Shown: positions 1 to 10,923 of the stretch, piece after piece | Layout of the letters: each line of letters starts with the position of its first letter | Position numbering within the stretch: position 1 is the first letter of the stretch | Source of the DNA: Plakobranchus ocellatus | Taxonomy: Eukaryota > Mollusca > Gastropoda > Plakobranchidae | Reading direction: 5' to 3' | Assembly (NCBI GenBank): GCA_019648995.1 | Contig: BLXT01007308.1 | Span: forward strand, 2,369,629-2,405,553 | DNA length: 35,925 nucleotides | Position numbers and translations under genes: made by a program | The notes under the pieces: model-generated | Database searches by the model: none | What the model saw: only the letters and a program-made list of their open reading frames with translations | Told to the model about the DNA's origin: nothing

Positions 1-31
<31 letters not shown>

Positions 32-838
32 AAAAAAACTTTTCGGGATAGATCTAGATGCTTTATTTAATCCAACAACACTTTGTAAGTCTGGTATAAG
101 ATCAAAGAAACTACACCGGTCTACTTTGAGGGCAGTTTAAAAAAAAACCAGGATTAACTTTCATCAATACCGCATTTTTGTATTATGTGAAAGGAAAGAA
201 AATTGCACAAAATGAAACAAAAGCACAAGCCCTAAGTTAAACAGCCAAAGTGTAAAATTGTCCCCATTGGCGGGATGAATTACGCCTAAAGCATAATGCC
301 TGCATGTCTGCATGTAGGATCATGACATTATCAATAACACAGAAGTTACTCGGTCTCTTTATACAGAATGTTGAATAAATGTTATGGACCGCAAATTGGA
401 TAGTTGGGTTATGTCGACAACGATTTAAAAATGTTCAATGTAGGTAAAGAGTACACATTGGTTGATATCGCATGGATCCAAAGGATAAAACGAAATAATT
501 TTTTCCCCTCCATCGTCCATCGGGACAACTGAGCGGAATTTTAGCGGGGCAGCCAGGAAAACGGAATTTATAGGCATTCAACGGAATTTTTCCCAACAAA
601 AACGTAAAGTTGGCAGGTCTGCATATTATAAATGTCATATAAAAAAATTAGTTTAACAAAAGAGCTAAGTTTTTGGGGAGAAAAAGCTAGCTACATAGGC
701 AGCAACAATTTCATAAACTTTCACAGTCCAGAAATGAATTCCATTATTTAAAATTAAAAAAAAAAAAAAGCCATGAGATAATATGGTGAAAAACATCTAA
801 AAATTAACAAATTTTAAGCACAGCAGAATAAAGCATAC
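1..838. other. SMG5 intron 8 (partial) and scaffold edge
   Basis: The window opens with 21 C followed by 17 A, a homopolymer junction that looks like an assembly edge. No further SMG5 exon can be found on the minus strand. Three close copies of CGGAATTT lie at 534, 562 and 582, within a locally GC-richer patch (520-630) that may be an old repeat. Confidence 0.6.
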
Positions 839-964
839 CTCTGCTCCTCTGGTGGAAGGTCCCTCATCTGGGTCTTGTTGAGCTCATGGAACCTTTTCGT
901 GTTTTTCTCAAACAAGCGAGTCAAGTTTCCTCTTGCACCATCAAATGGTTTCTCACATGCAAGG
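839..964 (-). CDS. SMG5: SMG5 exon 8 (last exon in window)
   Basis: Encodes LACEKPFDGARGNLTRLFEK and then NTKRFHELNKTQMRDLPPEEQ, matching the start of the helical hairpin after the 14-3-3-like domain (SFEGAYGNLKRLYDKAAKMYHQL in vertebrates). The acceptor is CCTTAG|C and the donor AGAG|GTATGC. The following exon is not in the window. Confidence 0.93.
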
Positions 965-3900
965 CTAAGGACAAAAATTCATAAGGCATATACCGAACAA
1001 ACACAAAAAAGCCTGATATTTACTTATTCAAGATAACAGTCAAATTTGCTAGCCATATATATGTTATCAAGACCAGCGCAAATGAGCTGAAAGTTGCATT
1101 TTGAACATTTTAATGTATTGATATAACCAGAGACGGTTTGATTTTTGCATATGGCCAGTCCATAACAAGGTGATCTCAGGCTTTCATGCCTTTTGCCAGG
1201 CCAGGCTGCCAGTGGCAGGGTTTGAACCCCAGCAATCTCACAGCAGATTCACTATCCACTATACACCAAAGCCTCTGCCAGAAGCTATAAAATAAGCTTT
1301 GCAATTCCCAGCCAATATATTGAGGTTTTAACTTTAAAAAGAGGAAGAAAAAAAAAGCAATTTAAAGTCCTTTTTCTCTAATTATTACATGCCGTATATT
1401 TCACTCATTTGGATTGGTCCAAGATTTTTTTCAGTAGAGAAGTAACTATCAATGGTTGGAAAGTATTATACTTCCTTCAAAACAACTTTAAACTACACTA
1501 GCACTATAGAGATCATTGTACAAATAAAAATGAATAGAAGATTTATAAAGCAGACTTGAAAGAAGAAAGAAACATCTGCACTATCTCCAAATCTGGAAAC
1601 ACAAACTTTTTTTAACTCTGAGCTTCTTTCCTACTTAGCATAATCTATTACCATAAAGATTATTGATTAATGCTTTTTTTTCTTTAAACTTATGACGACC
1701 ATGTCAACATACCATCTCACATAATGATAAGCAGCTTCACAGCCTGAGTATCTTGATCCAGCCAATGTTCCGAGCTGATTGTGAGGCATGCCTTTAAAAT
1801 TGAACATACCAACAAAGAATATGAATTTATAAACATCAAATCGAACAAAAGATGATTTATTTCAAAGAGATTAGTTTATAATGATAAAAATACATATACA
1901 CATTCTGGAGTCACTTTTGCTCACATTTTTTTGACTTTCTTTTTATCAATCACTCAAAAACTACAGTCCAACACACATTTTTAGAAATCTTTGATAAGTT
2001 CAATGATACTCAAAGAATTCAGAAAATAGAAAAAATATTACTGCTCTTACTCGCCTCCTCTGGTCATCCCAAACATGGACATCACCACTGCTTTGTTAAT
2101 GAAGGAAAGCTTTTTAAGTCATTTTATTTTACTTTTTTTTTAAAAAAAAAGAGAAAAATTGTAATGGGTATTTGATGTACGTTAATTTTTTTTTTCAGGG
2201 TTAAGATTAGGTTTAAATGGCTAAAATCAAAGATCACAGTAAGTTTGTGAATGAAACACCGAGCACTGTGAAGATTTTTAGGCAGTGCTAGTCTGTGCTG
2301 TTTGTGGGTGTGTAAATGCATTTGTGTTGCCTCACTGACCAATTTGGTTTAGAGATAGTGACCATGACTAAGCAGAAGTTGTATGTGCTGCAACGGGTTT
2401 GGCAAAGCCTGCCATGCCCCTGCCATGTAGATTAGCTTGTGGTCAACTGGCAACCAGAGTGGGACGGTTGAACAGGAAGGTGTAAATTTTGCTAACTTTC
2501 ACAATTTTAGGCAAACCCTGCCCATCTGATATTGTAATTAGCCCTCTGCACTAATCTAGCCCTGCTGCTAAACTTCCTGTCTCTTGGGACAGAGCCTGGG
2601 AGGGCTAGGTGGAGAGGGATAAATTTTCTATGAAGTGGCAATTTTAAGCTTGTTTGTTGAAAAGATAACAACATTCCAGTGAAGATCTAGTAATGAATGA
2701 TGTACTGAGAATGTGCTTGTGGGGAAGGGGATATAGTGGCAATTGTGTATGCCCACTGATTATATTGACTTTCCTGTCATATGATGAGTTCTAGTGATGT
2801 AAGACATACAGGAGGAGAGAAAGTCTGCAAAATCACTTAACAATCCAGGGTCCTTTTGGTATGATTACATAGCAAATAATTTGACAAATTAAGGTGGACA
2901 GAGCAAAAGTCTTAGAAAAGTAATAGAAGCTACATAAAGTCACAAACAAAAAATCGCACATGAAAACTGAGATGTTTGACGAAACATTCAAGTCAACTTT
3001 TAAGGAAATAACAATGTTGAAATGCCTTTAGACAGAAAATTATTTAGTACGAAGCAAGAGACATTCAAATATTCATTATCATTCTTGTCACCTAATGTTG
3101 CTGCTGAGAAATACATATAAATTAAAAACAGAGTAAAACCCTGCTGCACACAAAATGCAGTTCTGCTATAAAATTATCAAAATATAAATTTCAACAACTA
3201 TGAAATGAAAAGTTTTAAAATTGATACTAACAACAACAAAAAAAGCAATAGAAATTGCTCACCAATTTCTGGAAACAGCATGAAAGCCTGATGGTAGTAG
3301 CGATCTGGTGTTGTGGTCACTGACATCCTATCAACATCACAGATATAGCGAGCTGAAAAGAAGAAAGTGACAAGACAAATGTGCAGTTCAAACAAAATTA
3401 ATGAAATTGCACACTTCAAATAGTATCAAACTCTATGTCATTTCATGCAATTTAGCGAGTTTATATTTTTTACCCAACATTCCTCCCCCTTACCCAATCT
3501 CCCGTTTTTGCTGCTATTTCCCTTGAGTAGCACCCAAGAGAAGGACCTATTGTACTATTTTGAACATCTATAATAATAAAAAAGAAAACATAGAATAACC
3601 AAAACGTAAATAAGATGACATTCACAGAAGAAGAAAAAATTAATGGCAGCAACAATCAACAATAATCAACACAAAACAAAAATGAATTATTTAAATAAAA
3701 AAAGCACTCTTTTACTGAGATATTAAAAAAAAATTTCCTTGCCCAGTATCATATACAGCTGTGAGGATTTTTTTTTTAATTCTCAGCCGCTACTCAACTA
3801 CAATGATGTTACTCACAGATATCACCCAAACAGATAAGACACCTATGGCATGCTCTTTGAGCCCATTCTTGTATGCTTGGATTAATGGTCTTTACTGAGC

Positions 3901-4413
3901 TGTGGTCATTACGCCTCCCTGCACAGATAAAGACATTTTTTTTAGTTTTTAGAGCAATAAACTGAAATGGAATGCTTTGTGTCAGATATTGTAAATACTT
4001 TTAATTTTATAAAAAAAAAAAGTACATGCTAAAGAATATAATGGATTATGAATTAGCCAATTTATTAAGGAATATGAAATACTAAGATAATTACTATATC
4101 TTGCAATTGTTGCTATTGTTCATGCATCAAGAAACCAACATAGGAATTTATGAGGAGTCTACCCCCAAAAATGAGACTTTTTCTTCTAAAAAAAAAAAAT
4201 ATTACGGGTTCAAAATTTAGTAACCACATTTAAAAATGACTTAGTTAGAGATTATAATAAAAAAACATAGTGTCACCACAAAATGAGATATTTTTCAGAA
4301 GCAAATGGATTTGATGCAGCTTAAGCAGCATCTTCCTAAAGCACTTCCTAACTCCCCAAAACATGCCTCACTTTGTGGTGACATTAAATGCACGCAAGCA
4401 TGCACACATATAC

Positions 4414-4450
<37 letters not shown>

Positions 4451-7400
4451 AACTGCACCTGTTCTTGGATCCAGCAAGAGATGGAAGTCTATGACGCCTG
4501 CCAGTCTGAGGGAGAATTCCCTTTGAAGACGGAACACAAGATGTTGGTAGTAGCCTGCTGCTGCTGAAAGGTGAGTTCTGTATGCTGTCTTGACTGAGCT
4601 GTGGTGTCTAACATGCTATCAAAACAAAAAAAAAAAAAAAATAGATAAATTTGCTGGGAAGATACCTTCATTATCTTTGAGGAAACGAGGCAATGATAAA
4701 TGCTGAAAAGGAATGAAGATAATAAAAATTTTATAACAAAAAGCCAAAATATAAAACCTAAAAAGGAGGCAATGGTGGAGACCAATGGTTGTTCCTTAAG
4801 ATGAAACTAATAATTATGATTTCTTCCATCAGACCTGGGAAAATAAAAAGTTTTATGGTGATAAGGATTATACGCTTCTCTCAGGTAAAGTACAAGTCTA
4901 TTGTAAAAATTCCTAGACTTCTATGGGGTCAATACAAATATAATGCACAAGTGATGGCTTGATCATCATAATTATTCACAACTTTACACAAACAATTCAA
5001 TAGGTTAAGTTTTTGTTAGAAAATAGAAAAAAAGCAAAAAAAAAAAAAGGACATTCAAGAGGAACTTAACTTTTTCCCACAGAGTAACCAGAATGCAGTA
5101 AATGCCAACTTACACTCCTGCTACGCTTGATAACTTGAATTACATCATAGAAAACTTTTCGCCACAGCACTTCCTCAGCTTTCCGTCCATACTCTATGGG
5201 GTTAAAGAACATCAATTGTTCACAGTAGTCTTTCAACCTGCAATCAAGGGTAAATAAAGTGCTATTAAAAGGCATATTTGATTTAAACAGAAAATGAATA
5301 CAGTTATGAAAGAAAAGGCATGTTGAGGTAAACAAATTTTCTTTCTGCTGTTTGGATAAATTTTCTTTTGGCAAGCTGTTTGTATTGATTAAGATGTTAA
5401 CAACAACATAAAAGCTAATCAAACATAATTTAAAAATTGTAATATTTTAACCCCTTCCCTTTTCTGATTTCAATTTTGCTATTTTTAGCTGGAGAAATTG
5501 TTACAATTGGCTGAGTATGTATATTTGAGTATTTAGAGATAGTGTCTTGAATGAAAATTAAATTTGCAATTCAAAAGATGTACATAACATTTACCATATG
5601 ATTTGAATCAATCATTTAACTAGGCTACTTTGAATTTTGCTACCCGATATATCATGAAGAGCCTAAGGCACAGTAAAACCAATGTCATTTTTTATTAATT
5701 AGTCTATGTATTTGATACCTCAAGACAAGAGTTTGAAAAATTTATTTTTAAATATCCATTTCCACAAAATAACAAAATATAAAACAAAAAAACAACAAAC
5801 AACAGAATTTTGACTTTTTTGAAAAACAGAAATATCTTACTTATTGCGGAGCCCCACTGCATCTTGTCTGAACACCTCACGGTAAGCTTTTTTCTCTTTG
5901 TTGATATTGTCAAGGCATTTAATTGATTCCAAAGCAGATCTGGCAAAAGAATAATCATCATTAATTGAATTCAATTTGTAGTCTAACACTTTACAAACAT
6001 ATTCATTATTTTCAATGAATTTGAAGCATATTTATAACAGTAATTCAATTTTTTTCAGCTCTCCTTGATGTTTTCTAGAACCTTAACCCTAAAAGTGTCA
6101 CTATACAATAACACCATGTACATTATTTATGGTGCCATTTATTCATTTCAAAACTGGATACCTATTTTTTTCACACCACAAAAAACAGGCAAATAAGGAA
6201 TATTGGCCCATTTAGTTGGCCTCGACAGTTCTTGCATTATATAAATTATGCTTAGTCTTTCTTTCGAAACAGAAAGGAAATGAATTTTCATTTGGTTTAT
6301 TGGCCATGTAAAATAAAGGCATTGAAATAAAATCGTAAGCATGCTGATGGAGAGAGAAAAAAAGAATTATTAATATTTGATGACATGCAATAGAATAACA
6401 GGATGGTAAATTAGTCAACGTGTAAAGGATGCAATTTACTCTTGTTTTGAGATCTTATAATATACACAATATTATTAGTATATATGTGAAATAATATGAA
6501 ATCAGTTAAATTAACAATTAATAGGAATAATACCACATTGATTAATAATCAATTGATAGTTTACAAAGAATTTTTTTTAATCACTGGACATCAAAGTGTC
6601 TGTTGTATTCTTGAGAAGACAATTTGTCATTTGGAGTATGCATGATGTCAAATGCATGTGGCTAAAGAAGCCTCAAACTTATCAGTGACATGAAGCACTA
6701 ATCAAATAACTGTTCCTCTGGGTGAGCTCCATTTGCATTCAATACTCGAAGTCATCCAAGTTCTAAATAAAATATTATGATGGGAAGTCTGTGTGTGTAC
6801 TAAGAAAAAAAAAGGTGAGTATACGTTTATTAAGTGAAGATATTGAATTGAAATAGTTTGCTACTTCATAATAAGGTTTATAATATTCATGATAGAGTTC
6901 AAATATTCGTCCAACAATGGAAACTAATGGAAATTGGCCTCTGCTTTGATTTAGAAAAAAATAATCTGAGGTCACTGATGTATTGGACAAGATCAGTCCT
7001 GATGCAGTATTTGTCCCAAATTATAATTTCAAATCTATGTCTCCGATTTTTTTTTTCTCTATCAAATCTTCTTTTGAGAAAAAGCAGTGATATTCTAACT
7101 TTTTTTCTCTATAAAATAAAAAAAGTTTACATAATGGACAAAAAAGACCTAGGAATCATAACTTTCTCATCTTTGATGAAATACAGACTCTAGTCCTTTC
7201 TTTTTGCTTGATCTGAGTTTGTCCCAAAGAAGGCATTGGTAATTTGAAATGTGACCTTTGTCTACTCAATTATGGATATGACTTCTCACATCCTGGAGTA
7301 AAATTTTCTAAAGTTAAATAAGAAAGAAGAAACAGTTTTTTGCACTCTTTTTTGCCCTTTATTCTTCAACTAATTTACTGGCAATAAATTTCCCACACAT

Positions 7401-10400
7401 ACTGGGATATAACTGCATTATCACACCACCATACTCTCACAAAAAGAAGGAAATGCACATAATTTTCTGATAATATATGGATAAAAATTGGCTAATTGAC
7501 CATAAATATTTTCGAAATATTAATTTGCAATGATTGAAACTTACTTGCATATAAGTGTATTATATAAATCTTGAGCTATGATGAGGAAAAACAGGATATA
7601 GAAATCCAAAATCTCTAAATATTAGTTTTGAACTTGAGTGCACACTTTATTTTTTGATCCACAAATCCCCAGTACTACAATCCACCATTAAAGATATTAC
7701 TGAGACCATTAATATTACTATACCACTTATGTTGCTGATTTTTGAAATAAAGAAAGGATTTTATGCTCTATTGCTTTTACTATAATTTGCATGATATTGG
7801 TTCTTGCACTAACACTACTAGAAACTAAAGGAAAGACCTCTACTTCTGGTGGTGTTAGTGGTGGTTCTAGTTTTTCACTTTGCTCTTACTACAACTACCA
7901 TCACTGTTTTCACCATTACATCTATCATTATGATGACTATTGCTCCTCATTCTTATTTTAATCTCTTTCAGCTGCTGATACTACCTCTATAAATATCACT
8001 CTTCTACAATTACAATAGCAACTGCTGCTTATGTAATTATTGCAACATACATAAACTGCATTTTTATTATTACTAGCATATATTTCTATAGCACAATTAC
8101 AGAGCTGCAAATCTGAAACATCTAGCTTCAAAAATTTTGGGCCCTCATTTCATTATTTCACAAAGCATTTCAATAATTTGAGAAAATTTACCATCAAAGA
8201 CAAAAGTCTGGCTGCCTTTCATCAGGAACAATATTTGAGCAAACATGACAACCAGATCTGAAATTGATGCCTAGATCAGTGAGAAACAGTCCCACAATAC
8301 CCAAAAGTGTTCAGGGTGGTGCGGCTGAAGAGGGACTGAACTGTCAGGCCTAACACTATATTTTGAGATCATTTTGTTTTACAAATATAAAGAGTGCATC
8401 TGATTTCAAATAAAAGGCAAGATTTCAGTAATTTTCATCTCATAATTTCCAATTCACTTTAGTGCATTTGGCCTGATTTCACTTGTAAACTACTGAAATC
8501 AGTAGAGGTTGGCAGCTCTGCAATTACTTCCTGCATGATACCACTATTACTATCTTTACACTACACTATTTTTTGTCATATTGGTGCTCATGTCTTTTTG
8601 CAATTTTTTTTTTTTAGTTCTTCAATTTTTAAAAATCAATATAATGATATTCTAAAACAATGCTCTAAAAAAGGCCAGAAAAATAAAGTGATAAAAACTC
8701 AATGCTTAAGAATGAGAGACACTTGGCAATAAAACAAAAAGTGAAACTTTTTTTCCAAAATTTAACATCCGATAAAAAAAAAGTGAGTAATGATTCCCTA
8801 AAACTGTATTCAGAATGATGTATTTATTGGAAATAATTTTTTTTATGTTATTTTCTTCTAATCTAAAATAAATATTTTGAAAAAAATCACCTACAACAGT
8901 GAAGGAAAAAAAAGGAATAAGCTTTTAATTAAATTTGGTAATTTGCCATGTAAAACGAAATACTTTTCTATTAAAACAGTATTTAATTATTTCCATTTTT
9001 TCACAAGATCACGCCATTTTTCAAACATTTCAAAATATTTAAAAATAGCTTTGATTTTCCCACAAGTATTTTTTAAATTTGAAATCCTTAGCAAGGTTGC
9101 TAATTTTTGTTCTGCTAAAAATCTATGGCACTCAGTTTATGCTTCAAAATTACATAGATTTACTATGAAAACGAGCAAAATCTGATTTCCAAAGTTTTTC
9201 GATATATGGAATTTGCAATTATTAATTTCATAGATTATTTCAGAATTGCCCTGTGTGTACGAACCCTGTGTATTTTTGACAAAAAAATCTTCACCTCATC
9301 AATATTATTATGGGATACTGTTTGTGTACATAATTGGAAACCTGTTTTCTTTAACCCCTTTGGCGCACACATGGAGACAATTAGAGCTAGAAATAGAACT
9401 AGGCTGGCGAGTCTTGCTCACTGTAAAAAATGGAGCGTGGCAGAGAAGGTTTGGGCGATTTGTTGACTTGTTGTGTGCATTGAAAACTCCTTTTCAATTC
9501 ATGACATTGTTTGTCATAAAACTATGAAAACCATAACAAATTTTGATCACTAAATAGTTAATTTTTGTATCGTTTCTTTATATTTTCTCTTTCAAAAGAA
9601 AAAATTAATTTTTATATACATTTAATAGAAAGAAAGGGGTAAACAATGATCCATGCCTATGTAAACTGGCTCTTTTAAAGGTCAAAAGCTTGCCTGCATT
9701 TTGCAGCATTACCTTTCAATAACAATGTATACTTATTCTATTTTAGAATTAAATCTAATGAGCACAAGATCATAAGCCCATTTTTAATTCTAACACAAAA
9801 ATGAGAAAAAAATATATATGTATGTGACAGCACAATGCTATCTTCCTTATTATCAAACAAGGTAAGGCTAGGCCTACAATCAAGTCTGAGTAATTGACTT
9901 CCATAATTGAACTAACTGTAAGAAATAAACTGTTAAACATTTCCGAGGTCTTCGAGTATTGGTGATACAACATTTTTATATATAGATGAATTCTACTAGT
10001 ACCATTGGCCTTCGTGTCACCGGTCATTGACATGATATGCATATATGTTCTGTAATGACAAAGGGTGGTATTCTAGACCTCCCCTATATCAATAACCAAG
10101 AATGATCACACACAAAGCATCCACCAATCCTATCACATACACTTTCTCTTCTAGTACTAAATTATATAAACACTTATAAAGAATTATAAAAACAATGAGG
10201 CAGGACAAAACACCGCCCCTTACTTCTTTCCTATTCAGACTCTTCTCATAGGGCCCCACATCAGACCAATTTTATTAATTGGAGGAAAGAAAACCACAAA
10301 AGTTTTCAAGGATTTCATTGGTTGATTATTAGAGACATTACACAGGTGGGAGGACCTGGGCCGATTATCTGGCTCAAAGCTCCTCACAGTCAAGCCAAAA

Positions 10401-10903
10401 TATCAGCCTGGCAAGGAAGTTGGGTTTTAATATTTGTCTTCCTTGTTACTGAAGGTAGTTTCCCAGTGCTAACATCCCTCAAAGTCAAGTTCAACAAAAG
10501 GCCACCTATTTTTTAAAGGTATAAGCTCTTGATCCAGACCCTTCTTATCTGTAGGCCTGATCAGAAGTCATGCTGAAATTCTTTCCATAATTCATATTCA
10601 TGGAGGTGGTGTGAGATTGTGAAAAACTAACGATGTTTCCTCATCGAGCTGTGTAGGGTCAACAAGTCGCTAGAATCAAGACTGCTGTTTATTTGTTAGT
10701 CTAGGAGCGAAAATAGGGACAATGTTAATGTTACCTGTACACTCGCTTGGCTCTATCTGTATCAGATTTGGAGCCATTTGTCAGTTCTGCTCTTTTCTTC
10801 ATCGCCTTCGTCAAAGATTGCGTGCGAATGCAAACCTTAATATAGTGGTTTCTTCACATTTCATATCGCATTCGATAGTTACGGCCATCATCGTGTCAGC
10901 CAT
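839..10903 (-). CDS. SMG5: SMG5, nonsense-mediated mRNA decay factor (EST1B), 5' part; exons join across introns
   Basis: Eight minus-strand exons (10903-10836, 5939-5841, 5237-5114, 4615-4459, 3918-3817, 3352-3263, 1791-1713, 964-839) splice in frame to the first 281 residues of an SMG5 protein. In animals SMG5 pairs with SMG7, binds phosphorylated UPF1 through a 14-3-3-like domain and helps UPF1 dephosphorylation and mRNA decay. Seen here: YGRKAEEVLWRKVFYDVIQ (residues 72-90), TAYRTHL (107-113), ACHRCLICLGDISRY (about 172-186) and GMPHNQLGTLAGSRY (214-228), which align almost gap-free with vertebrate SMG5; the last motif separates SMG5 from SMG6 and SMG7. The exons cover the 14-3-3-like TPR region and the start of the following helical hairpin. 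The gene runs off the left edge: exon 8 ends in a good GT donor and no continuation is visible in 1..838. The C-terminal PIN domain is therefore not in this window. Confidence 0.93.
1128..1275 (-). mobile_element. tRNA-derived SINE, copy 1 (in SMG5 intron 7)
   Basis: Read on the minus strand, it has a tRNA-like head with an A box TGGTGTATAGTGG (1268-1256) and a B box GGTTCAAACCC (1228-1218). These are followed by a core TGAGATCACCTTGT, GGACTGGCC and TGCAAAAATCAAACC down to about 1134. The same head-plus-core order recurs at 31722-31880 and 31976-32150, so this is a repeat family and not a chance tRNA match. It lies in the same orientation as SMG5. Confidence 0.8.
1713..1791 (-). CDS. SMG5: SMG5 exon 7
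   Basis: Encodes MPHNQLGTLAGSRYSGCEAA and then YHYVR. The GMPxNQLGTLAG motif is the clearest SMG5 signature in the window. The acceptor is TTTAAAG|GC and the donor GATG|GTATGT; 79 nt. Confidence 0.95.
2343..2640. other. Intronic segment of SMG5 intron 6, possible old repeat
   Basis: This part of intron 6 (1792-3262) is GC-richer than its surroundings, with CTGCCATGCCCCTGCCATG and CTCTTGGGACAGAGCC. I see no coding potential and no clear terminal repeats. It may be an old interspersed element. Confidence 0.25.
3263..3352 (-). CDS. SMG5: SMG5 exon 6
   Basis: Encodes RYICDVDRMSVTTTPDRYYH and then QAFMLFPEI, corresponding to the vertebrate SRYQNEL...AERFYYQALSVAPQIG helices. The acceptor is TTTTCAG|CT and the donor ATTG|GTGAGC; 90 nt. 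Confidence 0.94.
3817..3918 (-). CDS. SMG5: SMG5 exon 5
   Basis: Encodes RRNDHSSVKTINPSIQEWAQ and then RACHRCLICLGDI. It matches MDWAQMACHRCLVYLGDL of vertebrate SMG5. The acceptor is TGTGCAG|GG and the donor TCT|GTGAGT; 102 nt. Confidence 0.94.
4417..4445. repeat. (TA)n microsatellite
   Basis: Near-perfect TA dinucleotide run. It lies just inside SMG5 intron 4, about 14 bases from the exon 4 donor. Confidence 0.95.
4459..4615 (-). CDS. SMG5: SMG5 exon 4
   Basis: Encodes HVRHHSSVKTAYRTHLSAAA and then GYYQHLVFRLQREFSLRLAG, matching the vertebrate segment around AYRTHLVAGIGFYQHLLLYIQ. The acceptor GATAG|C has a short pyrimidine tract preceded by a T-run; the donor is ACAG|GTGCAG. The (TA)n repeat lies about 14 bases into the following intron. 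Confidence 0.93.
5114..5237 (-). CDS. SMG5: SMG5 exon 3
   Basis: Encodes LKDYCEQLMFFNPIEYGRKA followed by EEVLWRKVFYDVIQVIKRSRS, the most conserved N-terminal block of SMG5. The acceptor is TTGCAG|G and the donor AGT|GTAAGT. The 124-nt exon leaves phase 0. Confidence 0.95.
5841..5939 (-). CDS. SMG5: SMG5 exon 2
   Basis: Encodes SALESIKCLDNINKEKKAY and then REVFRQDAVGLRN, matching the first helices of the vertebrate SMG5 14-3-3-like domain (KTAYQEVFKPENISLRNK). The acceptor is CCAG|A and the donor AA|GTAAGA. Length is 99 nt and the phase fits both neighbours. Confidence 0.92.
5940..10835 (-). other. SMG5 intron 1 (about 4.9 kb)
   Basis: Long AT-rich intron between exon 1 (ending 10836) and exon 2 (starting 5939). 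The ORFs inside it are short, AT-driven and without recognisable domains. It holds a possible TIR element at 9351-9642 and a locally GC-richer stretch at about 10320-10560, with no coding match seen. Its existence depends on the exon 1 call. Confidence 0.6.
9351..9642. mobile_element. Possible degraded piggyBac-like MITE
   Basis: The left end reads TTAACCCCTTTGGCGCAC. The right end reads AGAAAGGGGTAAAC, so the outer 11 bases are an imperfect inverted repeat (TTAACCCCTTT against TTTACCCCTTT). A TTAA at the left end followed by CCC is typical of piggyBac-type elements, but the right TTAA is not intact. There is no transposase ORF. Confidence 0.3.
10836..10903 (-). CDS. SMG5: SMG5 coding exon 1 (start codon)
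   Basis: The ATG at 10903-10901 has a good context (AAAATGG). It encodes 22 residues starting MADTMMAV and ending ETTIL, plus two bases of a split Arg codon. Joined to exon 2 it gives ILRSALESIKCLD, which aligns without gaps to the vertebrate LYRAVVEAVHRLD segment; this is the main support. The donor is AAG|GTTTGC, weaker than the gene's other donors. The far N-terminus is poorly conserved, so a different first exon in the 4.9-kb intron cannot be excluded. Confidence 0.65.
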
Positions 10904-10913
10904 TTTGAAAGAA

Positions 10914-10923
10914 ATCACGTGAT
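10914..10923. promoter_or_regulatory. Palindromic CACGTG E-box
   Basis: ATCACGTGAT is a perfect 10-base palindrome with the CACGTG core bound by USF, Myc/Max and MiT/TFE-type bHLH factors. It lies ten bases upstream of the proposed SMG5 ATG. Function is inferred from position and motif only. Confidence 0.45.

Noticed and set aside
1200-1275. A functional tRNA gene on the minus strand
   Set aside because: A and B boxes are present, but no acceptor stem pairs and the sequence runs into a repeated core; it is a SINE head.
6858-7193. 111-codon ORF in SMG5 intron 1
   Set aside because: AT-driven composition with Phe/Leu/Lys bias, no motif, no splice or family support.
8300-8400. Fourth copy of the SINE family (CTGAAGAGGGACTGAA, then GAGATCATTTTG)
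   Set aside because: Similarity is limited to short words and there are no A or B boxes in the right place.
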